DNA of 64,000 nucleotides from Coemansia sp. RSA 922 (lineage: Eukaryota; Kickxellomycota; Kickxellomycetes; Kickxellales; Kickxellaceae): the NCBI GenBank assembly GCA_027577415.1, contig JANBQS010000005.1:23411-87410 (forward strand). The letters are read 5' to 3'. Shown here piece by piece: positions 40,188 to 49,852 of the stretch. The stretch's first letter is position 1; every line of letters starts with the position of its first letter. The translations under genes and the position numbers were made by a program. The notes beneath the pieces were generated by a model. It was not told the origin of the DNA. It searched no databases and worked only from the letters and a program-made list of their open reading frames with translations.

Positions 40188-41900
40188 ATGAGAAAGCGCC
40201 GCTCTTATGCTGCCATCTCGCCATCGGCAACTTTGGATGAGCGCATTAGAGTTCTCTTTCGTTGCTGCGCAATATATTACTGCCGTGTTGGGCCAATAGA
40301 TGCACTTGTGGAAAGGCAGATGCGCCAGATGAGTAGCGACATTCGTTCAAAGTCGGACTGGATTGATTCCCTCAATGACGCCAATGCTCGTGCTGGCTGG
40401 GTCACCGAAGCCCAGGCGAAGGGACTGACTGACGTTGAGCTTGCTTATGTACTAGACGAGCTAGCATACTACGCATCTCTACACCCGCCGGGCAGCAACG
40501 CCAGACTTAGTGCAGCAGACGATGTGTGGTTCTGTGATGCACTTGTTGACGCCCAGACCACGAATAAGCTCAAGGACTATGCAGCTATTCTCGAGAGCAT
40601 GTCAGATCGCCAAAAGGACTGGTACCCAAATGACCGCTCTCGCGTACTCAATTTGATTGACCCGTCGCTGTTTCCACTGACATATAGCCGCTCGAAGCTG
40701 TGCCGTGAGACCAACTCGTCACCGCAGGCGGCGCTTAAGCTTGGAGAGGTCGGGGAGTTTCCTGGATCTCTTGAGGGATGGCGTAAGGCTATAAACTTTA
40801 CAAAGGACATAGAGCCAGACTACTATCTCCCAACGGGGCATGGACGGTATTACACTTATTCTTCAGACAATTTTAGCTGGCTACCGTCCGAGTTTCGCGT
40901 TGACGATAATGGTGCTGTCACAATTGAGTCCTACATCAACAACCTACACCCAGTCAAACACGCCGCGATGTACCCGATTATAGCCAGTGTCTTCTCCAAG
41001 TTTCTCCCGCTTTTGGAACAAGTCGTAACTGATCTCGTGCATCCACGCCAGCCACGGGTAAAGCTAGACCCGGATGAATATTACAAGAGCGATGAGCCAC
41101 AGCCTGATCTGGGTGACGACGATTACTTTGAAGAAATTATTCCGTGGAAAAGTCGCGCTACATTTGTTCCCCCGCAACCTGAGCCGTTTACTTTGCCTGA
41201 ACGTCCTGTCAGTCCTTACAACCTCCGTGGGCGGCGGCTACAGGCCATTGTCAAAATGTCCAACATCGAGCTTACTCCAAAGAGGCCAATCCATGGTGGC
41301 AAGGACTGGAGCGTGGTGGGCTTGGCTAATGAGCGCATTATAGCCACTGGCATTTTCTTCTACGACGTGGCGAACATAGCTCCTGCCAGTCTGGGATTCC
41401 GTGAGGCACTTTCCGCTTTGGATTTCCAGGTCGAGCGATATGACATTGAATCAATTGTCAAGGTGTACGGCATAGAAGAAAACCAATTGGGAGAAAGAGA
41501 CCATGTATCGCAGGAGCTAGGCAGTGTTGGCATTAAAGATGGACGGTGCGTGGTGTTCCCAAACGTACACCAGTACAAGTTTCCCGAGCTCAAGCTAGCT
41601 GACGAGACCAGGACTGGCCATTGCAAGATGCTTACGTTTTACTTTGTGGATCCTAGTACGCGCATTCCGTCGACAGAGATTGTGCCGCCGCAGCAGCAAG
41701 ACTGGTTCTTTGAGGATATCTTGGCATCTGAACCATTTCGCAGTTTGCCACATCTGGTAGTGGACGGCATATTGGCCAAGGTCGATTTTCCAATTTCACT
41801 CAAGGAGGCCAAGAAGCTTCGTCTACAGGTGCACCAGGATGAAAATATCATGGATGCCACATCTTATTTGTTCGAGCCACGGGCTCTCTTTCGTGCATAG
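40188..41900 (+). CDS. DUF4246 family protein with altered metal-binding motif
   Basis: 570 aa from the ATG at 40188 ('MRKRRSYAAISPS'). An ATG at 40038 adds 50 residues encoded by a pyrimidine-rich leader, which I reject. The DUF4246 core is clear: 'WLPSEFRVDDNGAVTIESYI', 'NNLHPVKHAAMYPI', 'YNLRGRRLQAIVKMSNIELT', 'NERIIATGIFFYDVANIAP', and 'IASLGFREALSAL'-like sequence ('ASLGFREALSAL'). As I recall, the family carries a W-H-V-E-G segment where this protein reads 'WSVVG', losing the His and Glu of a presumed 2-oxoglutarate/Fe-type site. Enzyme activity is therefore doubtful. DUF4246 has no settled function. Confidence 0.7.
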   Translation: MRKRRSYAAISPSATLDERIRVLFRCCAIYYCRVGPIDALVERQMRQMSSDIRSKSDWIDSLNDANARAGWVTEAQAKGLTDVELAYVLDELAYYASLHPPGSNARLSAADDVWFCDALVDAQTTNKLKDYAAILESMSDRQKDWYPNDRSRVLNLIDPSLFPLTYSRSKLCRETNSSPQAALKLGEVGEFPGSLEGWRKAINFTKDIEPDYYLPTGHGRYYTYSSDNFSWLPSEFRVDDNGAVTIESYINNLHPVKHAAMYPIIASVFSKFLPLLEQVVTDLVHPRQPRVKLDPDEYYKSDEPQPDLGDDDYFEEIIPWKSRATFVPPQPEPFTLPERPVSPYNLRGRRLQAIVKMSNIELTPKRPIHGGKDWSVVGLANERIIATGIFFYDVANIAPASLGFREALSALDFQVERYDIESIVKVYGIEENQLGERDHVSQELGSVGIKDGRCVVFPNVHQYKFPELKLADETRTGHCKMLTFYFVDPSTRIPSTEIVPPQQQDWFFEDILASEPFRSLPHLVVDGILAKVDFPISLKEAKKLRLQVHQDENIMDATSYLFEPRALFRA

Positions 41901-42042
41901 TCGTGCAGTATTTTTACACTGCCTATATATCAAGCGTTGTTAAAAGTGTAGCTCATTAATGTCTGTAATCGCGTATTAAATGTTGGTGATATAACCAGCG
42001 TAATAAGTTTATTGTTGTTCACAATTAGACAGGAGTATTACC

Positions 42043-42390
42043 CTAAGAAGTCAAAGACCCTGTATGTTGGAACTCGACAGTTACAAACACCACGTCTGCG
42101 AAATTCCCAATAAGAATAAATTTGCAACTCTCGGCAACATCGGGCGTAGCCTCATCTATATCCTCTATCCAATTAATGTTATGATCATACTGAACACGAA
42201 CAAGTTTACCAATTTTCCTTATTGCTTCATAGTTGTGAACATCGCGTTTCTCTACTTCTAGAAACGTTTCTAGGTCAGGAATGCGATTGCGGTCAATGGA
42301 ATATGCAACTCTGCACGTGTCGCCTTTTCCTATGTATACAAGGACAATTTTGTTGGGGTCTTTATAATCCTCCGATGTGGCGCGTTGCAT
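42043..42390 (-). CDS. hypothetical small protein, 115 aa
   Basis: ATG at 42390 with a TATA box (TATAAAAAG, 42496-42504) about 105 bp upstream, the same spacing as at the orphan gene 36446. A soluble protein with strand-like segments 'NKIVLVYIGKGDTCRVAYS' and 'CKFILIGNFADVVFVTVEF'. No recognised family. The conserved TATA distance supports real expression. Confidence 0.5.
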   Translation of the reverse strand: MQRATSEDYKDPNKIVLVYIGKGDTCRVAYSIDRNRIPDLETFLEVEKRDVHNYEAIRKIGKLVRVQYDHNINWIEDIDEATPDVAESCKFILIGNFADVVFVTVEFQHTGSLTS

Positions 42391-43166
42391 TGCGGCAATA
42401 GGCTTGTAGTAAGGTAAATAAAAATAAAAATAAAAAGGTAGAGGAATAAGCGATACCGTGCTTCAAACTATTGAAATAGACTGGCAATTCGTGGGCTTTT
42501 TATACCCGCCATGGTTTGGCAAAAAAAAAAAAAGAGTCATAGCCCAATTCTGTTATTTAGCGTGCGTAGCGAGCGGTGTAGCGTATAGAATATAATAAAT
42601 ATGAGCGTATAAAAAGTGAGAACAAGTGTCTCTCTCTGGATGTCGACAGGATAATGTTTATATAGCCTTTTTCATGGCCCGTTTCCATAGACGGAAATAC
42701 GTCTTTCCCGATACCCTTAGTGTCGCCGTGTTGTGCCTCTTTGTAGGCGGGCGATCATCTATCGGTGGTGGGTCATTTGGGCGTTGTGAGTCCGTGGTAA
42801 CCGATAACCGTGTATCATCACTGGACTGATCACGTGGGCCCTCACGCTGCGCTATGGCGCGCGTAACAATTCATCCCCAACTGGACGATGATCCTCCCCA
42901 AAACTACGTAAGCCGAGTCAGCCTCAAACATGGTAGGAGGAGCTGTGGCTTGGGCGCTCTGGAGCTAAATCTGGCTTCCAAACTTTTCTATGTAAAAAAT
43001 ATACTTTAATTAAATTATGAGGCTTTGTTCTGGTAATGCCCAACGCTGCTGTTTCTCCCTTGAGGACGTGAACAATTAGCGAGGATGATTACAAAAGGGG
43101 TATCATATCAGTTGGTAGGACCGATTTGCATACATGTTTAACATAGTAACTACTGAAATACACCTT
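42391..43166. other. intergenic with possible coding remnant
   Basis: A minus-strand open stretch of about 69 codons (42865-42658) ends '...DDRPPTKRHNTATLRV...AMKKAI'. It follows a TGA and has no start codon. It could be the C-terminal remnant of another gene. Nothing else is seen. Confidence 0.3.
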
Positions 43167-45641
43167 TTACTGATAAATATTGCCAATTGCCGTGTTACTG
43201 TTTGCTTTATTCGCCTCCTTTTGAAGCTCCATCGCCTTTTCCCAAAAGACGTTGGTGAAGGCAAGCAGTTGTTTCGAAATCTCCTTCCATTTCTCGGCGC
43301 GCTCCTTGAATGGATTAACCCTGGGCAAACTTTCGTCTAATAGACTATCAAGCTCATACGCCTCAAGCTCGTCGATGGAAAGTTCACAGCGTTCTAACTC
43401 GACATGCTTCTGCATTTCAAATGTTCCGTGGCAGTCGGGAGTAAGACGACGGTTTCTGAATAGACACTTGTGAATCGACATCGCCAATCTCTTAAGCAGA
43501 TCACTTTCTTCGCCATTGTCGCCTTCCGGCTTAAAGTGATTAACGATGGTGCTCATGAACGATTCGGGGCTGCTAAAGGCAGACATTTTGGCCGTAATCA
43601 TGCCGTTGGTAGAGTCGTGTCGCCACTCCGCAATAGGAAATTCGGCGAGTTCCTTATCCCCACGACGCTTACCACTGATGGTGCCACGAGTCGCGAACCA
43701 GCAAACCAGGCACAACATTGACTCCCAGTCATCAAGGCTCGTGCGCTCGATGTCTGACTCGCTTAGGTTATTGATGCTCATGTAAGGTATAGTCCCGGTC
43801 ACCTTGTTAAGATTGTCCCGCTCCTTTTGCTCCAAGTCAATTGCGCAGTCAAAATCGATAAGCATCCCGCGAGCAATTCCCTCTCTCCGAACAACAAGGA
43901 TGTTGTTGTCCGAGATATCGCGGTGCAAAATATTGCAGTCGTCGACAAATGCACTGTGGCAGCGCATCGCATCACAAACAACAGTGACAAACTCTGCGAC
44001 CGACTTTGTGGAACACAATGGTTCGCCGATGGGGCTCATGACGATACGGCGGTGAGCACGAAAAAGAGGGCCATCGTCGCTGGGCGCTTTGCCTAGCTCA
44101 TTCACATTATCAGCGTTATTCTCAGCCAATTTGCTCAGCTCATTCGTAGTGTCAGCGTTATCCTCGACCAATTTGCCTTGTCCATACATCATATCTGTAT
44201 TATCCTCGACCCACTCGCCATTGCGCTGGAACGAAACTCGCCCACCCGCCTCAATCTTTGGGAAAATAATATCTTTGGCGGCCGCCTGCGCTGAAAGTCC
44301 CTCCTTAATCTTGTTGAGAGATCTGACCTCGTCGCAAGCATCGTCGGAGGCGTTGCGCTTGGAAAACGCCCAGGAGTCCTTAATGACCACGGTTGGGATT
44401 AGCGGATTTGTAGTCGAGATAACCGCTGTAGGCATGATGTCGGTGGCAAGGAAGCAACGTGTATGGCGGCCAAACACCCGCTCAGCCTGGCATCTGACAG
44501 TCGAGAAGTAGTAGTACTTTACATCTGCGCCCTCGCCCATACAGCCTTTCTCACTAGGACACGCAATCTGCCAGCATCTTAGGTCGTGCAAGTACTCCAT
44601 AGTCGGGTCGCGGCCGAGCTGAGACTCCTCGCAGAACGACCAATTGACGAGTAGCTCGATAAACAAACGCCGACCCTTGGGCATGGAAACGTCCATATGA
44701 CAAGAGGAAATAGCTCCGTCGTGGCCGAAATGGCACACCCGTACAAGCCTACCGCTGACAGTAACGCCCCAGGCAAAGCGCAAGTTGTGCTGCTGTTGGT
44801 ACATCTCTCGTGCATTCATATAGAGCCGCTTAAACGCATCCTTAAAGCCATTGTCGTTGCCCTTGCGCTTGGCCTCCAGCACGGCAAGCACCTCGTAGTA
44901 TGAAAACCGTCTGCAATTGTCATCGATTGGATCGCTAATATTTGCTCTAGCCAGCCCCATGCCAATGCGCATAGTGTCGTCAGTGTCAGGAGATATGTAG
45001 TCAAATTTCGTGGAGGGAAGCACAAGGCGGCGCCCAAGGCCATAATCTGAACTAGAGTCAGCAAAAGAAATCAGCTTCTTCTGTACTATGAGCGCTACAT
45101 ACTCGATGAACGCCCCGATAGGACCATACATGGCTTTCTCATTGCTAATCGACTGCCACAGTATCCATTCTCTCACTTTGTCCAGCTTTTCTTTAAGAAG
45201 AGTGCGGTTGTATACAATATCCCCAGCCCTCTGAGTCGACGAACCGAGGTCGGTCAAAGTACTGGACTGCTGCATGGGCGAGTCTGGGCATGGTTCGCCG
45301 GTGTCGCCCATCCCATCCGCGGATTGTGCTGAACTAGAAGGCGCAGTATCGAGATACGACTCCATGAATTGCGCAGCCTCTTTAATTATCTCTTGAGCGA
45401 GTACTAGTCGCTCATGGTCCTGTGGCCGAGCCAAGCTTAAAATAGAGTCTTGATCCTTCTCAAGACACTGTTCGTAGCAGGCGTTTGCTGCATTGTGCAT
45501 CTCGGTCATAATTTGATCGGACGACGTGTAGCTGTTTGCCCCTGAGGTTCCTGACCGTGTAGACCTGAGCGTACTGCTATCATGCCCTACATTCTTAAGG
45601 GCGCTCGAACGCGCACTGGTGCTCGCCTTGCGCTTAGTCAT
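43167..45641 (-). CDS. FunK1-type protein kinase
   Basis: 824 aa. The N-terminal half has the FunK1 layout ('FAWGVTVSGRLVRVCHFG', 'LLVNWSFCEESQLGRDPT'). The kinase C-lobe follows: catalytic loop 'ILHRDISDNNILVV' (about 572-585), 'LIDFDCAIDLEQ' (DFD replacing DFG), activation end 'VTGTIPYMSINNL' and 'DDWESMLCLVCWF'. The HRD Asp and the Asn are present, so it is probably active. FunK1 kinases are expanded in fungi and often sit in accessory DNA. An insertion before the catalytic loop carries about three 14-16-residue repeats (see the repeat entry). No signal peptide. Targets unknown. Confidence 0.8.
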   Translation of the reverse strand: MTKRKASTSARSSALKNVGHDSSTLRSTRSGTSGANSYTSSDQIMTEMHNAANACYEQCLEKDQDSILSLARPQDHERLVLAQEIIKEAAQFMESYLDTAPSSSAQSADGMGDTGEPCPDSPMQQSSTLTDLGSSTQRAGDIVYNRTLLKEKLDKVREWILWQSISNEKAMYGPIGAFIEYVALIVQKKLISFADSSSDYGLGRRLVLPSTKFDYISPDTDDTMRIGMGLARANISDPIDDNCRRFSYYEVLAVLEAKRKGNDNGFKDAFKRLYMNAREMYQQQHNLRFAWGVTVSGRLVRVCHFGHDGAISSCHMDVSMPKGRRLFIELLVNWSFCEESQLGRDPTMEYLHDLRCWQIACPSEKGCMGEGADVKYYYFSTVRCQAERVFGRHTRCFLATDIMPTAVISTTNPLIPTVVIKDSWAFSKRNASDDACDEVRSLNKIKEGLSAQAAAKDIIFPKIEAGGRVSFQRNGEWVEDNTDMMYGQGKLVEDNADTTNELSKLAENNADNVNELGKAPSDDGPLFRAHRRIVMSPIGEPLCSTKSVAEFVTVVCDAMRCHSAFVDDCNILHRDISDNNILVVRREGIARGMLIDFDCAIDLEQKERDNLNKVTGTIPYMSINNLSESDIERTSLDDWESMLCLVCWFATRGTISGKRRGDKELAEFPIAEWRHDSTNGMITAKMSAFSSPESFMSTIVNHFKPEGDNGEESDLLKRLAMSIHKCLFRNRRLTPDCHGTFEMQKHVELERCELSIDELEAYELDSLLDESLPRVNPFKERAEKWKEISKQLLAFTNVFWEKAMELQKEANKANSNTAIGNIYQ
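44093..44217 (-). repeat. three-unit coding tandem repeat in FunK1 kinase
   Basis: Units 'WVEDNTDMMYGQGK', 'LVEDNADTTNELSK' and 'LAENNADNVNELGK' follow each other. The two downstream units are clearly duplicates. The repeats are acidic and Asn-rich, placed between the N-terminal domain and the kinase lobe. Confidence 0.65.
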
Positions 45642-45960
45642 TCGTAGCTAGCCAGTCGATAATGATGCGATGCAATGCGATGCGATGCTAAAATAAATAA
45701 ATTATAAATATCTGAAAAAAGAGCACCGGGTTTGAAGAATAAACAAATAAACAAATAAACGGAAGAAGTGAGAGAAAGATGTGGACTGGTTACAGTAAAC
45801 ACAAATCTTTCATCCAAACCGGTTTGTCGATATCACGTTGATCCATCTGCCTGATCAGGCTGCGTTGATTTCTGGTTGCGTGTATTTTTTTTACAGAAAA
45901 CCCGCAGCACTCTTTCTTTTTCTCCTCCTTGCTTATTTTTTCTTTTACAATTCAACAACA
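45642..45960. promoter_or_regulatory. divergent promoter with microsatellites
   Basis: Between FunK1 (minus) and the first F-box-like gene (plus). ATGCG-type pentamers repeat at about 45664-45688, and AAATAAAC units at about 45738-45761. The CT-rich leader ends at 45960. Confidence 0.4.
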
Positions 45961-47700
45961 ATGTCTACACTTTCGCCCTTGCAATTATTTCCGCTACACG
46001 TCGTCAAGCTGATTGTCAATCATGTCACTGGAAGCAGCCGCATGGTATATGACGGCGTCCGTGTCAACTCGCACGAGTACAGGACGCTGTTAAAGCCGTT
46101 GCTGTGGGTCTGCCACAACTTTCGTACTGTCGCTTACTCGCGCTACTGCAACAACTTTGAGCTAGACCTCTTTGGCATGCCACTCGACTATATCGACAAA
46201 CTCCGCTTGCCAGATCGCCCTACCAATGTTGACTACCGTACGCTTAACTATCTCGGTTATTCTACTCACCACTTGGCCAAGGACATAACCGTTTATCTGG
46301 AGGAGCAAATTTTGTATTCAGGTGAGGCATTAAAGGCGATATCTCGTGCGCCCTACGACGGTTGCTCATTTCCGCTGGCTCGCAGGATCACATTCTATTT
46401 TATCAATGATGCGATAGATGGGGTGGACGAGGACATTAGTGTTGACCCGTTGCTAGTTGAGGCTAATATTGGTGCATTCGTCGAGCGTGTCAAGCAGATG
46501 GCGCCCTTGGTCGGCGAGATTAGCATTGATCCCGCAGAAAACGAAGACATGCTCAGGATAGCCAGTCAATACTTTGGCCGTCTAGTCTCTCGACTCTACC
46601 AGCCTGCTTGTCGCATCGAGTATAACTACGCCTTAGATGCCACGGACATGATGAGGCTGCAATTAGATATGATCTGCAACCTAACACATGTTAGCTACAT
46701 TTCCACCTCCCGCATTGGCGACGCCTACCAGTTTGTACAGCTGGCTCGGAAGAATGCGCTGATATTGCAGTCTCTGGTTCTCGAGTGTGAGCACGACATT
46801 GACATTGTGGGCCTTGTCCAGGACGCGGATGGCAACCACGTAGAGTATCCGCGCTTACTGACGCTAAAGCTGTGGTCGGCATCAGAGGTTGAAGAACCAA
46901 GGCGACCTGCCTTTCGTGACGCGGCACCATTCCCCATCCTTCGGCAGCTGCATATCAACCTTGACTGCTCGTTTGACGACGATATCTTTTTCAGGGGCAA
47001 CGTGGCTACACTCGAGTGGCTGGATATGCCATTGGACTCTTTGAGTGTCTCCATACTTCGAAAGTACAAGGTGTTTGTGCCGGGCAGCCATCCGAAGCTA
47101 CAAAGAGTCAAGTTTTGGTACTCTAACAATTTTACGTCAGAGTTGTTTTCTTCGCTCGCCGAGGCAATGCAGTTTCTATACAGCATTGGGCCAGGAGCAG
47201 CTGTGCGGGAATACGCTAAATATGATCTTCAACAAGATCTGCCACCCATGCTCTCGTTGTTTGGCAGCCATTGTAGCATTCGGGTCTTGTTGCTACCCAG
47301 TTTGCGCCCGGAGTTTGGGGACGTCATCACCGTGATAAAGTCGCTCCCGCTTCTGTCGGATTTACAAACCTCAGTGCCCAGACTGGGACCAATGCCTGAC
47401 GGCGTCACACCCGACACTCTTCCTGAACATGTCATCTCGAATTATGCGCCGATGGGCCGAAGATTCCGTTGTTGGCATCTCAACATTGGCTATGCCAACA
47501 TTTGCTCAGAAGTAGCAACCTGTGTATTGCTGCTGGCGCTGGCATGCCCCAATTTTGACTACGCCGCCCCGCCTATATCCCAGCGCGAAATGTTTATGAA
47601 GCGGATGGAAAAGGGTATCGGTTCCGATTGCTTCAAACCATATGCGTCTCGCTTGCGTCGCCTGTTGTTTCATGGGTGGGACGAAAGAAAAAAAGCCTGA
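45961..47700 (+). CDS. F-box-like family protein A
   Basis: 579 aa from the ATG at 45961 (the upstream open frame starts without ATG and is leader). The N-terminus has the F-box-like pattern 'LQLFPLHVVKLIVNHV' and 'LLWVCHNFRTVAYSRYC'. The body has irregular leucine-rich strands. The C-terminus carries the family end motif 'EVATCVLLLALACPNFDYA', then 'RLRRLLFHGW'. It is likely a substrate adaptor for an SCF ubiquitin ligase, by family analogy. Member B starts 208 bp downstream in the same direction. Confidence 0.65.
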   Translation: MSTLSPLQLFPLHVVKLIVNHVTGSSRMVYDGVRVNSHEYRTLLKPLLWVCHNFRTVAYSRYCNNFELDLFGMPLDYIDKLRLPDRPTNVDYRTLNYLGYSTHHLAKDITVYLEEQILYSGEALKAISRAPYDGCSFPLARRITFYFINDAIDGVDEDISVDPLLVEANIGAFVERVKQMAPLVGEISIDPAENEDMLRIASQYFGRLVSRLYQPACRIEYNYALDATDMMRLQLDMICNLTHVSYISTSRIGDAYQFVQLARKNALILQSLVLECEHDIDIVGLVQDADGNHVEYPRLLTLKLWSASEVEEPRRPAFRDAAPFPILRQLHINLDCSFDDDIFFRGNVATLEWLDMPLDSLSVSILRKYKVFVPGSHPKLQRVKFWYSNNFTSELFSSLAEAMQFLYSIGPGAAVREYAKYDLQQDLPPMLSLFGSHCSIRVLLLPSLRPEFGDVITVIKSLPLLSDLQTSVPRLGPMPDGVTPDTLPEHVISNYAPMGRRFRCWHLNIGYANICSEVATCVLLLALACPNFDYAAPPISQREMFMKRMEKGIGSDCFKPYASRLRRLLFHGWDERKKA

Positions 47701-47908
47701 ACACTGAATAAATTCAACAAAATAATAATACTGCGGTTTTGAAGCGATCCAACCAGCCCAATACTTTTTTCTCACTTAGGATTTACATAGCAATCTGACT
47801 TTGTCGCCCAACCCCTCTTCTCTCTTTCTCTCTTCCCTCTTTACTTTCACAATTTATTTACACCATTCAACTCATCTATTTCCCTGCCCTTAATAACGGT
47901 CAACGTCA

Positions 47909-49852
47909 ATGGATAACCTGTCGGCGTTTCAGCTCCTTCCGAACCATGTCGTCAAGCTGATAGTCGATCACGTTGCTCATAGCAGTCGCTTGCGGTTTGA
48001 TGGTGTCACTACTGACTCGGATGAATACAAGATACTTCAGATGCCGCTGCTCTGGGTATGCCACAACTTCCGTGCCTTTGTGCGCGAGCGCTTCTCCAGA
48101 GTGTACGAGCTAACCTTGGATAACGATCGAGACAGAGCTGAAGCCCTGCTCTGTTCGTGGCCGACACGCTTCGATAAGCTTGGCTGTTCTACGCATCCTT
48201 TGGCCAAGGAGCTTCAGGTCAAATTGGACATAAAAGCTGTTTTCTCAGGAAATGCGCTACGGCTACTGTCTGATGCGCCCTATGATGGCCGCTCTTTTCC
48301 TCTGGTTCGCAAGCTTTGTTTTGAGCTTACCAGTGACGACGAGGATTGCTATGACCAGGAACCAGAGCAAGACAACAATCGAGAGCCAGAGCAAGACAAC
48401 GACCCGGAGCCAGTACTTGAAAACGACCGGGAGCTGGTGCACGACCAGGAACCTGCACAGGACAATAATTGGGCATTCGAGGGTGACAATGGCGGCTGGG
48501 ATGCAGAGAACGGCAATGAATGGGAATTAGAGGACCACTATAGCTGGGAGCCGGAGTGCCGCAATGACGGCGTGCCAAAGACTCCCTATGTCTACCCTTC
48601 AGATACTGCTGCTAACATAACAGCGTTTGTCCAGCGGATCAAGCAAATGGCGCCTTCAGTCAGCGAAATCTATGTGTATTCCTACAAGGATGCTGTGGAA
48701 GTGCGCTTACACTGCAGTTTCCATACCGTAGATCTAGTCCAGCAGCTCTTTGATATCGTCGAGAGGCGCACTGTGATCGCGGGTAGAGACGATTCTATGT
48801 TCATTTATTCAAATCTGGAGCCAATCCGAGACCTAGTTCATTTGAAGTGCGAATTGGGCTCGGACTTTTACAGAGCTTGGCCGTTGATACGTCGTAGTAC
48901 GAAAACCTTGCAGTTACTGGACCTTAATGTGAGAGATACGGAGCTAACTGACTTGGTAATAGATTGTACCAGCGGAGGCTACCTGGAATACCCATGCCTG
49001 CACACCTTAATGGTTCATTCGTTTCGAGAGCCATGGCCAACGCAAAAGGCTGTCATCAAAGACGTTGTACTGTTTCCCCGACTTTTGCGCCTGAGCGTGC
49101 TATTGGGTTATCCTTTTGACGACGACATACTTTTCAGGGGCAACGCTCGTACACTGGAGTACCTGGAATTGAGGCTGTCTCCAGAGACCGTTTCGATGCT
49201 TAAGGAGCACAGAGTATTCACACCTACCAGCCATCCAAACCTCCAATGCGTCAAGCTTGATATGGGTGGAGTCTATATACCATACCACTTTGCTACAGTC
49301 GCCGAGTATCTAAAGTCTTTTTTGAGTATCGCGCCCGGCGCGTCGGTGCGACAGATAGTTGAATTGGAAAAGTATCCCGAGGATTGTAATCTTGCGATCT
49401 CAGCGCTTAAACACCACGGATGTATTCAGATCTTGTCTTTGCCTCATATGCCCTTGTCGATTTGGCAGGCTATTACATTGGTTGAGTCGCTCCCGCTTCT
49501 ATCGGATCTTACAACTAAGGCCCCAGTCCTAGGCGAACTTCCTCAGGGCTTGTCCATTGCCGAGCTTCCCGAATACGTCCGCTCCAACTATGCGCCGATG
49601 GGCAAGAGGTTCCGTTGCTGGCATGTTTATGATAGGCCTGAGCGCGACTACGAAGAAGTAGCAACCTGTGTTCTGCTGCTGGCGCTTGCTTGCCCCAACT
49701 TTGACTATGCAGTTTTTGACAGTGCAGTTTTAGACTATAGACATCGTGAGCCATTCATGGAGGGGATGAGGAAAAGAATCGACGAGCCCGTATTCAGACA
49801 AGACGCGCCTCGTCTGAGGCGCTTGCTATTCAATGGATGGAAAGATTGCTAA
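47909..49852 (+). CDS. F-box-like family protein B with acidic insert
   Basis: 647 aa. The N-terminus 'LLPNHVVKLIVDHVAHSSRL' and 'LLWVCHNFRAFVRERF', and the end 'EVATCVLLLALACPNFDYA', match A and D. Residues about 146-220 are a Glu/Asp/Gln/Asn/Pro-rich insertion built of repeated 'EPEQDN'-type units ('QEPEQDNNREPEQDNDPEP'), which D has in much shorter form. The 3' flank (about 49920-50100) resembles the 3' flank of D (about 55010-55220), so the duplication extended beyond the gene. Confidence 0.65.
   Translation: MDNLSAFQLLPNHVVKLIVDHVAHSSRLRFDGVTTDSDEYKILQMPLLWVCHNFRAFVRERFSRVYELTLDNDRDRAEALLCSWPTRFDKLGCSTHPLAKELQVKLDIKAVFSGNALRLLSDAPYDGRSFPLVRKLCFELTSDDEDCYDQEPEQDNNREPEQDNDPEPVLENDRELVHDQEPAQDNNWAFEGDNGGWDAENGNEWELEDHYSWEPECRNDGVPKTPYVYPSDTAANITAFVQRIKQMAPSVSEIYVYSYKDAVEVRLHCSFHTVDLVQQLFDIVERRTVIAGRDDSMFIYSNLEPIRDLVHLKCELGSDFYRAWPLIRRSTKTLQLLDLNVRDTELTDLVIDCTSGGYLEYPCLHTLMVHSFREPWPTQKAVIKDVVLFPRLLRLSVLLGYPFDDDILFRGNARTLEYLELRLSPETVSMLKEHRVFTPTSHPNLQCVKLDMGGVYIPYHFATVAEYLKSFLSIAPGASVRQIVELEKYPEDCNLAISALKHHGCIQILSLPHMPLSIWQAITLVESLPLLSDLTTKAPVLGELPQGLSIAELPEYVRSNYAPMGKRFRCWHVYDRPERDYEEVATCVLLLALACPNFDYAVFDSAVLDYRHREPFMEGMRKRIDEPVFRQDAPRLRRLLFNGWKDC
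48345..48500 (+). repeat. acidic EPEQDN-type coding repeat
   Basis: Imperfect 18-24-bp units encoding 'QEPEQDNN', 'REPEQDND', 'PEPVLEND' and 'QEPAQDNN' within F-box-like gene B. Confidence 0.6.

Noticed and set aside
42658..42865. 69-codon minus-strand open stretch ending 'AMKKAI'
   Set aside because: No start codon, preceded by TGA, and only a vague likeness to kinase-gene tails. Too weak to call.
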